DNA from: Fomitopsis serialis
Lineage: Eukaryota; Basidiomycota; Agaricomycetes; Polyporales; Fomitopsidaceae
Assembly (NCBI RefSeq): GCF_022376445.1
Contig: NW_025955211.1
Span: 1-57,158, forward strand
Direction of reading: 5' to 3'
DNA length: 57,158 nucleotides
Shown here: positions 22,949 through 33,388 of the stretch, piece by piece
Layout: every line of letters begins with the position of its first letter
Numbering within the stretch: position 1 is the stretch's first letter
Notes under the pieces: model-generated
Told to the model about the DNA's origin: nothing
The model's input: only the letters and a program-made list of their open reading frames with translations
The model's database searches: none
Position numbers and translations under genes: made by a program

Positions 22949-24442
22949 CCGCAGGCTATACAAGATGAATGGGTCGCCAGCGCTCGAGAGCATAAGAGCA
23001 TCTTGTCGCCGTACATACGATTGATCTTTGACGGTCTAGGTGTCTGACGGAATGTACGGCTATTCCAGACTGGTGGGCAGCACTGAACAGGCAGGCTAGA
23101 GCTGGTGCTATGGTCTGACCGAGTCAGCGGAGAGGTCCATACAGTAGGGCCGCAATACACTGCTCCTCTGAGCCTTTGAAGGACGTACCGCGCATTGCGC
23201 AACATGCATTTTTCAGCGGTGAGGCATGTCTGTTATGCTCGTGGTCTATCCGATCTCAACGTGTTCTCACCCAATGGCCAGGATAGTCGAGGCGTGTTCA
23301 ACCCTCTGAGGCATCATCCGAAACACTTCATCGTACATACAATACCGCAAGCAGTGAAGACTGACATACGGCGTTCCAGTCTTTGGCATGCAGTGTTAAC
23401 GTCGCAATGTACCAATATCTAACAGCCATCATCAGGATCATTGCTGCTATCCGGCCTAACTAGCGGGCTACTACGATGTTGAGCGCATGCGGCCCGTCCA
23501 TCTACCGGAGAGGCTCCGGTTCAGTACAAAAGATATGACGATTGGTGCCAAGATCGTGACATTTAGACCTTTCGAAGTGAAAACACCACCGCACAATTAC
23601 CATGCGGCCACACGCACGGAGCAGGTGCATTCCGAGTTTTCTGCAAGCCCGCATCGAAAGCCTTGGCGATTGTGCGCAAGGACTTGATATTCATAGAACT
23701 TGGTGTACTTCCCTATGACGCCGTGTATGTAGCAGTCTCCTGCCATCGTTCCCCAATTGACTCGCGCTGTGGAATCGCGGGCTTACGACGCGCAAGCTCG
23801 TCAGTGAGTGCCTGAATGCTGTTCTTCGCTTTTGTTGTAGCCTGACCTCATCGCACAAGCTGACGGCAACGCCATCGTTACTCTAGTGTCTGTCTGTTCA
23901 GCTTCGCCGTTCACTGTATATCGTTCTGTTCGCTTGCGAAGTCTTTTGTCGCAGCCATGTTCGTCCCCGTGAGTCATTCCTTCACACCGTTCTTGACACG
24001 TCATATTATTATCTATAGCGATTGAGCAGCTCCTTGTGTAAATATGTATGTGACATTACGAGTGCTGGTGACGCTGTCAAAGGCATCGCATTTTGTACCA
24101 GCTCACAGCCAGAGTCTAGGAGAAGGAAGCCTCGGACGAGCCTCACAACAAATTCATCGAGCGTAACCCAATTCGGTGAGCTGGTTCACGGTTCCCTGCA
24201 AGAGTGTGAGTGGATTGGCGGATGCTGGCTAGGAGAAACGCACGAGCAAGGTGGCAGCCAGAGTTTCATAGACGTGAAGTCCATGAACGCGACTGTTATA
24301 CAGTGACGCCGGGATCTACGATTCATGAATAACTTTTGAATTGCAGGAATAGGGAAAGGGTCGGCAAGGAAGACATCCTGGTCCGGGTAAGACATCAACA
24401 ACCATTGCCACCACGGAACATCAAATCACACGCACACGGGAT
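22949..24442. other. Intergenic, no supported gene
   Basis: Short open stretches occur on both strands (for example 24022-24306 plus), but none has recognisable motifs, good splice context or coding bias. This may be degraded accessory DNA. Confidence 0.4.
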
Positions 24443-25737
24443 CTATACAAGTCGATGAAGAGCGTATGCTAGGACGTCCGCAGACGCCCCGTCCTCGGAC
24501 AAGACGCTCAGCTCGTCCATGTCGTCGACAATCGCGTCGAGGTGTTTCGCTGCGCCGACAATGCGCGATGCGACAGCACGCGGCGTGGATGCTGAGATAC
24601 CTGGGACTCGGCAGGGGCAGGTCACGATCGCCGTGTGCGACGAATTGTACGGTCTCCGGGACTCCTACGCTCTTGTGCGTGTAGCCGGGCGCAAGGATGA
24701 CACGATAGTGGTTTGCCTGTTGTATACGACGCATATAGCCGGGGTCGGAGTGCAGTGACGGGGGTCTCACCTTCTCTGGCACGCCTTCTAGCCAGAGCCA
24801 CATATTGTCAAAGTAATGGCGGGTCGAGGGTTCGAGCGTCAAGATATTCTCCAGGCGGTGGAGATTGGTCTCCTTCGTATCCGCCTTGAGTTCGTTGCAC
24901 ACGTCTTCGTAGCCACATCGCTTTAACATCGTCCACACCGTCGTCACGTCGCATCCCTTGTAATGTGTTGTACTGATAGTGCGTTATAGAGTGAGAAGTT
25001 AAGGCACACCTTGTTCTCGCTTTCGCCAACCTCGATGTTGCCGAGCGAGTCGGGGAAGATGTGGCTGCACTGTGTAGGGCCAATTGGCTCGTCGGGCCAG
25101 CGCAAAGCAATGAGCCTCTTTCTGTAGCAGCGGTTGTCGACCTTGCGTGTCAGCATGCAGCGGTAATTATCCCTGACCAGGGCCTAGAGTCGAACATGGT
25201 TGAGATCCCGAGATCCCGCATACATTCGACACAGACTTACAACGTGTTTAGCGTCCAAATGATTCTGCGGGTGAGGATGCAGACCCGCTACGGCTTCCTC
25301 ATTCGGCTTACCCAAGGAAGGAGGTGAAGGGTGGTCCGAAGAGACCGGGGTTCTCCCTCTTGGCTTTCTGACTGATTGTGGTGTCAGCCGTACAGCCGTC
25401 AAGGGAGGCGGGATTATCACTCACAGGGGTAAATCAGATGCTTGACATAGGTCTCACCCAGATCGTAGACAGCTTGAAGTCGATCGTTGTTTTCCTTGCA
25501 AGACGTGACTTCGCACTTGAGTGAGCTCAGAGCCGCGCTAGTCGGGGGATAGAGGAGGAGGTAGCCGACGATGCGGGCGTGCATGAGATGGATTGCAGTT
25601 CCGGCCTCGCTCGCGGCCCTTTCCGCGGGAAGTACTACATCGCTGTATAAGCTGAGTGCGATGTTGTCTGCGGGCGGTATGAGACGTTGACGATGGAGGG
25701 AAGGGAGTGCGGTCATGGGCCAGAAGCTTAAAGTCAA
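24443..25737 (-). CDS. HNH_2-type nuclease-like protein (copy 3)
   Basis: Paralogue of copy 2 in the same orientation. It starts MTLSFWPMTALPS; the Met at 25716 aligns with the copy 2 start and may be the true one. ARIVGYLLLYPPTS and YDLGETYVKHLIYP precede a variable linker (VRKPRGRTPVSSDHPSPPS). The HNH core reads WPDEPIGPTQCSHIFPDSL, TNLHRLENILTLE and RHYFDNMWLWLEGVPEK, then ANHYRVILAPGYTHK and VAHGDRDLPLPSPRYLS. The end reads VGAAKHLDAIVDDMDELSVL then SEDGASADVLAYALHRLV. The only frame problem is near 24565, between RIAH and VGAAKH, where one base is extra or two are missing. Catalytic-type His residues are present. Function unknown. Confidence 0.7.
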
Positions 25738-26029
25738 ATCTCAATCTCGATCGATTGAGTTGTTGTGACGCAGATTCGCAGCACGTGCAGGCATGCCGAC
25801 CAAGCACCCTCAGGTCCTGATTCACAGTCAAGGGGTAGTGGCGGAACACACCTTACAAGCTTAGGGCATATCCACGAAGGCCAGCAATCAGTTGTTGAGA
25901 GCTTCGCAAGATGCGTACACATTGGTGTACATGTACATGTACAGAGAAATACGGACTAGTCATACAGCCAACTGGCGAGTAACAATATCAGTGCCTACTG
26001 AGAATCCATTGTCCGCGTGCTGGTCTCCA

Positions 26030-27687
26030 TCAAACGAACTGGAATCCGCCAAAGTCCCCGAACGTCTGGTCAATGGACTGTTTACGTACGACGAGCGCCT
26101 CCACGATCAGCCGCGGCTCTCTTGCGTGCACAGCCGTGGCAGTGGCTTGGGCGACGGTCACGTCTGTGGTCGTGCCTGGGCTATCCGCCTCGACAATGGA
26201 CACAACGGCATCCAGTCCGATGTCTGCCGGCTCGCTTGGTTCAACGCCGACATGGAGAGACACCAAGCCCGAGATGAGGTCTTCCGCCATCGCTTCCGCT
26301 GCCACCGATGTGGCCTCTGCAGTCAAGTCGTCGGGCCCAATAAGAGAGGCGGTGGGAAGAATCGTCGAGTCGTCCTGTCTGATTGGGGAGGTGGTCTCTG
26401 CACTAGTGGCCGTGGAGCTTGAGGGTGCGAAGCCACTCGCTGCAAGCAGTGCCTGCCGTTTCTCCTCGCGTCTCCGCTCGCGCGCCTGTCTCCGAAGGGC
26501 AGCCTTCGTCTCCTCTCCGTTCGGTATCACGATGCTCGCGCTGGTACCAGTGACCGCATCGGCACTGGCGTTTCCCTTGCGCGTCGTGGGCACGGTGCTG
26601 CCCGTCTGCCATGGGTGAGCCTTCTTCTCTTTGCCAGCCCCCTTGTCTGTGTACTTAGCCCGTCGCCCCGCTCGTCCGTGCAGCGTCACTGGACCGGAAT
26701 GCACCGGGACAGGCACCGAGCGCCTGAAAGGCCGCGGTTTGTACACGGACGCAATCTCAAGGTCAACTACAAACGGAATAGGAGAAAGCACGGTAGCAGG
26801 TGCAGTGCCGTGGCCAGTGTCGATGTCTAGATGCGGCGGCTCGGGCTCCATGGAGAACATGGCGAGGTCGTCATCGAAGGGCGCGATGTACGGGGAGGAC
26901 TGCGGGGACGGCCGATTAGGGTGTGTGGTAATTCGGTGTACGAAGCTGTCTGGAACGGGCAGGCCGGGCATGGGCGAGGCGCGGGAGGAGTCGGCGGGCG
27001 TGGCGAGCTCGGAGATGAACGCGCTAGGGCTCGCGTCGTCGTCGTCGTCCATATCCGTGGTGTCGAGCTCCGTCTCCGTCTCCGTTTCTGTTTCTGTAGT
27101 CTCCGTTGCCGCGGTGTCGTCGTCGGCCCCGGTGAGAGGGCTGCCGCGACGGCGAGCATGCATGCGGCCCGCCCACTCGCCGGTACGAGGATCGATGTAG
27201 CGGGAGGCCTCCTCGGCGAGGGCGTACATGGCAGGCGGCACCTCGATCTCTTTCACGACGATGACGGACGCACCAATCTCGCCGGCCATGCGGTCCAGGG
27301 TCTCGAGGGAGGCTTCCAGGTCGGCGCGCGAGAGACCGATGAGGGCGCCGCTGTCGGCAACGCCGAGCTCGTAGTACGCCTGGCCACCGCCCTCGAGGAG
27401 CCGCCATTTCAGCTGGGTGACGAGTCGGGCGAAGCGGGCGGTGGAGATGTGGGTGAGCTTGAGCTTGTACTCAACGTTACCCTGTGTGCGGAGACGCGAG
27501 TGAGTAAGTGGTATGGACGCGGAGCGCGGGACGCGAAAGTCACCTCTTCCACTTCTGGCAGAAGCTTAGGTACGCCGTCGTGGATGTGCTTGAGGCTGTC
27601 TGCTGAGCAGCCCGAGGGCGGAGAGGGCAGGAAGGGGTCCCAAGGGCTGGGGACGCGGGAGCTCTCTGATTCGAGGTCGCTGAGCAT
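26030..27687 (-). CDS. GTPBP1-type N-terminal domain protein without GTPase domain
   Basis: Two exons (27544-27687 and 26030-27481) give 531 residues. Residues ~40-130 match the region that precedes the GTPase domain in GTPBP1/GTPBP2 translational GTPases: GNVEYKLKL, FARLVTQLKWRLLEGGGQAYYELGVAD, DLEASLETLDRMAGEIGA and VIVVKEIEV, each within the open frame. A long disordered middle follows (a TETE-type repeat, a DDDDD run, Pro/Ser-rich stretches, and a basic RRQARERRREEKRQ helix). Near the C-terminus LIVEALVVRK resembles the short segment just before the G domain in that family, and the protein then stops. No P-loop or other GTPase motif is present. It shares a 273 bp divergent promoter region with the E2 gene. 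The role is unknown; it could regulate or compete with a full-length GTPBP. Confidence 0.75.
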
Positions 27688-27960
27688 GGTTAGATAGAGA
27701 TAAGTTTATAGTGTAGCACGGAGAGATATTCGAGTGATCATGGTAGTTCCCGCCGTCAAAGAGGCAGGCAGTCCAAACTATACACTGTGGTTGCAGTGAG
27801 GGAGGACGAGTGGTTGGCTGAGGTTGACTCACCTCAATGTCAGCTCTCAGCCACACGGAAATCATTAAATATTTTCCCGCGTTAGGTCTCCCTTATGTAC
27901 GAGCTTCCCGTGCGCCATGTTGGCCAGACGCCGTCCCTGGCTTGACCTCCGACGCTCAGC
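27688..27960. promoter_or_regulatory. Divergent promoter region GTPBP-N protein / E2 gene
   Basis: 273 bases separate the two start codons. AT-rich stretches near 27700-27730 and 27860-27880 could hold start elements for each side; none is a clear TATA box. Confidence 0.4.
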
Positions 27961-28955
<995 letters not shown>

Positions 28956-29434
28956 CGGGCACGGTGCGTTGTGACTGTAGGATGGCGGGTGTACGCATGA
29001 CTATGGGATTGGATCCCGGATTGACATGGAATCTCTGCGATGTTGTCGCAGAGGCAGATATGACGGACATCCACCTGGGCTGTGTGACTGAACGCGAGAC
29101 CTGATGATAGCGGGGTATGATGTGTTAGAGCAGACAATCCGAGTTACCCCTTGCCAGTTTACATTGTCCAGTTGCTCCAACATTGTGGACGAAAGTGCAC
29201 ACGAACGACGGACGCAGGCACCCACGCCGTATACATTGTATACTCGCGTTGATCGAGAGCTAGGTACGTCCGATGAGGTGTACTAACCAAATGCAGTGAC
29301 TAATCGTCGGCGAAGCAAATCGCGGATGGGCTGCGACGCAGAGAGCCGTCCCTGCGACTGCAAGAGATGAGCAAACAGTCCGATAGTGGTACGCACCCTG
29401 TATGAAACCACCTACTGGCAACCCATCGCGTCGT
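28956..29434. other. Intergenic, no gene seen
   Basis: Downstream region of the E2 gene. No coding sequence or repeat was recognised. Confidence 0.45.
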
Positions 29435-29496
29435 CTACCGTTGCAGTGGCCGGGTCGCGAACATGACGACGCAGATCATGCCGCCGTCGAGCCAGT
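29435..29496 (-). pseudogene. Relic last exon of an RTA1-like gene
   Basis: The bases encode DWLDGGMI followed by CVVMFATRPLQR and a stop, preceded by a good CAG acceptor. This matches the start of the last exon of the RTA1-like genes at 31190 and 37490 (WLDGGM then AMF). The rest of the gene is not found upstream on this strand. I read it as a fragment left by duplication or deletion. Confidence 0.5.
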
Positions 29497-29868
29497 CTGC
29501 GTGCGCGCGGGTTCCGCGGGCGCTCCGACTCGACGGCCCCATCTCGATCACCATGTCCAGAATGGGAACTCCGATCTTCCCGGGGTTCTTCCCCTCTCCG
29601 AGTCGCAGCCTGGCTTGCCTGCCACCGCCATGCCGTCTCTCGCACATATTCCACTTCCCCTGACGAATGGACCTCCCCCGGGATTCGAGTGGGATCAACA
29701 CTCCATTTCCGAACTGTCGACGACCACCGCCTTCGACGCAGGCATAGACCGCCGCGACACCGTTCTAGGTCGTCTGTGGGATCCAGACCGTCCTTCAGCG
29801 CTGTCATATCATCTCGCAATCGGAAGCCGAAGTTGTCAGTCATTCTTATGTGCATGCCAATGTTCTTA

Positions 29869-30623
29869 CGGGCTGACACAAAGTTTGGACAGTGGAAGGA
29901 TTTCCGCAGACGTCGGTGGATCCCGCGGCAGGCCAAACGACATCCCGAACATGAACCACGCAACGGCCTGCTAATGTGTCCTAACGACTGTGCATTTTTC
30001 AATAATTACCTCTTCTTCATATGCTACATACCCAATGTGAGCCCTATTATTCTCTTCTTTCCGTGAACGTGTCATGCAACTGGCGACAGATCCGCAAGTT
30101 CATACTCGTCAACTACTCTGACAATCCAGATCTCCGATTGTTCCACGGTAAAGCCCTCGGGCTCGATGTCCGAGACAGGCACGCGCCGTTCGCCTGTCTG
30201 TTCATCCTCCAGGAGATGCGCGTCCGCGGCCACCACCCCTTCGCGCCCGTCGATCCTGACATACCTGCGGACATCATCTGGCAAGACTGGATCCTGTCAG
30301 AAGACATATTGCGCTCTCCGTCGGACGTGGCAGGCTTCTTCCGCCGTGACCGCCCGGACACTGCTGATCTCGACCGCAACCCTACTCTACTGGCACAGCT
30401 ACCACCTCGGCCTCTGACGGTCGATGGAGGAGCACCGCCTCGCACTGGGCACTCGATGGCGCTCAACCAAGATGTCATCGCTGAGATTCTCGCTGCGACG
30501 CGTGCCTCGCCGTCGTGGAGGGCCTGCGTGATGGAGGGCACGAGCTGGGACGGCACGGCGGAGGACAACATACAAAAGTACATTGCATCTGTTGATGTAC
30601 AAGAAGACCATGACGGTGCCTGA
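29869..30623 (+). pseudogene. HNH-like protein fragment
   Basis: The segment PRNGLLMCPNDCAFFNNYLFFI, interrupted here for length, has the spacing of the second half of an HNH_2 core (N-x-L-x-C ... F-x-x-Y-x-F-x-I). The residues that should be His and Asp in that loop read D/C and N. After an apparent intron it continues RKFILVNYSDNPDLRLFHGKA, then PFACLFILQEMRVRGHHPF and IIWQDWILSEDIL, ending with a Ser/Asp-rich tail. The first half of an HNH domain is not visible upstream. It is either a truncated or degenerate HNH protein or an unrelated hypothetical gene. The similarity is from memory of fungal families and is moderate at best. The start is not defined. Confidence 0.35.
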
Positions 30624-31189
30624 TTGTGCACATCGCTGCCGCCCGTGTACTTAGATTCGAAGGACGTCTAGAACTCTTGGTTGTGTCGATACCTCGTCTT
30701 TTCGGCGTACTACGCATCTTCTCGTCGAGTGACTGTTCTGTATCAGTACCATGGGGTTCTCGTCGTACAACGACTGTTCTGTATCATTCGTGTCTTTCGT
30801 TGCGGGACGAGTATATCATATGATAGTACAGTCCGGGGATTGAGAAGGGACGGTAATGCACATGGCTCTGCGTTCTGGTGACCGGCGTCGGCGAGAATTT
30901 TCATCGCAACCCCACACTGAAACCCCGTCCGCACCGGCGACAGTACCTTCGAATACGCGCATTAGGGATCCTGATATCCAAAGACATTAGCTGGGATGGT
31001 ACTGCGCGTTGTCCGGCGCCGTGACGCTTGGGTAATGCGAAGTTGATGCGGGATGTACCGACGAGTTCTGCATTAGGTCAACAGGTAGGCTGTACAGTAA
31101 TAATATACATGACGGGAGGCATTACAAGTGTTCCCAGGCTGTTCGTTTCGGCGTCCTAGACTCCCGATTTTCCTTGAGAACTGATATGT
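30624..31189. other. Intergenic, no gene seen
   Basis: A short near-duplicate phrase (GTCGAGTGACTGTTCTGTATCA and CGTACAACGACTGTTCTGTATCA style, sharing GACTGTTCTGTATCA) occurs near 30725-30785. No gene was recognised. Confidence 0.4.
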
Positions 31190-32642
31190 TTATGGATACC
31201 TACGGGACACCACCGTCTTCACCGGCGTGGCCGGCTCGCTGTTCAGCTTCTCGGAGTCACCGCGGGACGCCTTCCACGTCTCGCGCTTCCCGAGGAGGTA
31301 GCCCGGGTGGAGGACGTTCAGGCAGAACATCGCGAGCGTGATCATCCCGCCGTCAAGCCAGTCTAGCATGCGTCGGCGAGTGAGCGTCAGTACGGTGGAT
31401 CTGGGGCGGACTTACTGAAGTAGTGTTGGGTCGTGATGATGTACCCGTCCCACCCTTCGGCGAGTTCCTGACGTTGCGATCGTCAGTCGCAGATCGGCGT
31501 TAGTCGCTCGGGGGCGGTAGTAAGTGCTCACGATTGTCCGGTAGACGGATCTGCGCGGAAGCCCTGGATCAGCACGGGGTAGAAGCGCGGGATGGTGGTA
31601 CGCACCGGACGTATATGCATAGGCTGCTGAAGGTCAGCCCCGCGAGCATCAGCTTGGTGCTCCGGTTGAAGTGGTGGTGGCCCGCGGCGTGCACGACGTT
31701 CCTGACTGGCTTGTCGTGCAGGAAGCGGAGCACGAACTCGGCTGCGAGCAGCATATAGACAGTGATCGAAGCTAGTAGTGGTTCAGATTCATGGGTGTCC
31801 TGCGGAATAATGACGTAGGATATACACACCCATTTGGAAAGCAATACCGGCAAGCATGATGTTCCCTCCCTGAAGGGCCAGGGTCAGCACACGAGGGAGA
31901 CGAGAAGCATGGGGCATACGGTAGCGGGGCTTTCATATTGGTTGACAGCAGTCGCGGCTATACCTCCACCGACAGCCTGCACGACTAACGAAATGATGTC
32001 CTGTGTGCATCTTGTCATGACTGTGGGGTCAGCTGTTAGGAAATGCGATGCTTACGCAGCTCACGAAGACGGCGGTATCTGGTGGTATCCGTATAAACAT
32101 CTAACAGCCGTCAACAATACAGTAAGTCGGGAACTCACACCACACAGGACTTAAGCGGCTGTAACGTGGACCCAGGCGGCGGATGAGCTCGCCGAGGATG
32201 ACAAAATTTGCAGCTACCAGTGGCGTCGGAGCAATAATCGTTGTCACGATCCTTCCGAGCCATTGCGCTCAGAGTTGCAACACGGGGTAAGATAGGAGAA
32301 CAGTACATACTGCATCAAATACGGGTTCTCTGCATCGACATTCAGACTCGACCACAACCTCCCGACCCAGCCCAATATCTCAAGAGCACCGGCGGTGCAT
32401 ACAGTGGGCAGAAGCCACCATAAACGAGTGTGCACGGTCTCTACAAAATGAAGGGCTGTCCGATACTGAGCGGAGCCGCCGGAGAGGGAGAAACCTGACG
32501 CACCGGTAGACAGAGAGAACAATACGAGAAATAGAATACATATCCACTCAGTGGGCAGGTACTCGTACGGGTTCTGGTTGAAGTCGTCCGAAGACGCGCG
32601 TGCGCGCAGGATAGCCTGAGGAGCACCTAGTCGGACAGACAT
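31190..32642 (-). CDS. RTA1-like seven-helix membrane protein (copy 2)
   Basis: A member of the fungal RTA1-like / lipid-translocating exporter family: seven-helix plasma-membrane proteins tied to resistance to aminocholesterol, azoles and other toxicants, or to phospholipid asymmetry. A spliced model of about ten exons reads without a break. It starts MSVRLGAPQAIL, then YEYLPTEWICILFLVLFSL, LWWLLPTVCTAGALEILGW, IVTTIIAPTPLVAANFVILG then ELIRRLGPRYSRLSPVW, VFVSC, DIISLVVQAVGGGIAATAV, GGNIMLAGIAFQM, ASITVYMLLAAEFVLRFL, MLAGLTFSSLCIYVR, SVYRTIELAEGWDGYIITTQ, and WLDGGMITLAMFCLNVLHPG with a hydrophilic C-terminus. Introns are 50-75 bp. A paralogue lies at 37490-38912 and a relic exon at 29435. 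The exact substrate is unknown. Confidence 0.88.
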
Positions 32643-33388
32643 GACGGGAACACGAAGAGGGGAAAGAGGGAGGCCCTCCAGCGCGGGCCATGGCCGTAGG
32701 TACTCCTCTCCAGAGCCGGAAGAGAGCGGCTGCGGACAGGGCGAGCGCGGCCGGTCGGCGAGGGGTCATTGAGAAATTGTCGTCGTCGGGCGGTCGGGTG
32801 CAACCCGCGCGGCCTCGACCGGCAGCGGCGGGGACGAGTCCGTCTCACTCGGAATCGACATCCCTGTACGCACAGCTCTCTTCAGCCACCTATAGGAGAC
32901 ATGTAGCAGTCAAGCGTACCGTGTGTGGGTCACAAATTGAGAAACGGTGTTCTCGCAGGACCAGTGATCGGGCTGACGATGTGGTACAATTTCTTGCACG
33001 TTGAGTGGCCCATCTGTTCAGCGGCCAATGCGACGAGCAAAATCAATGCATCATGCCCGATTCGCGCCAGATGGGAGCCACGTCAGAAGGTGGAGGCGAC
33101 GGCGGGACACAGAAGGCATCATTGTAATAGTACAGGCAAGGTTGAACCTGGACATATGCGCTGAAGCTGGAGCGCTGTGCTGCCCGCTTTCCTACTATTA
33201 GTGTACTACTACGTCTAGAACCGAGATGTCAAGCATGCCCGTATGCGTATACATGGCCTATAGTACGAGCGAGTCGCATTGACACACATTATGAAGCTAG
33301 GTTATATTCACCGTGACAGGCATGTTACATCCCAAGGATATCTCATCAAGCCCTTCCTTTCCCTTTCAGGCTCAGTCGCAGCTCTCAG
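32643..33388. other. Intergenic, no gene seen
   Basis: Upstream region of RTA1-like copy 2 and downstream region of the FunK1 gene. No coding sequence was recognised. Confidence 0.45.

Noticed and set aside
22315..23205. 296-codon minus-strand frame opposite the IMPACT gene
   Set aside because: Shadow of the IMPACT coding sequence, which has clear domain motifs on the plus strand.
25920..25945. GTACATGTACATGTAC short palindromic tandem
   Set aside because: A brief simple repeat without partner copies nearby; no support for an element or regulatory role.
26631..27697. Plus-strand frames of 189 and 288 codons opposite the GTPBP-N gene
   Set aside because: They are the reverse complement of its repetitive coding sequence; no family motif or splice context.
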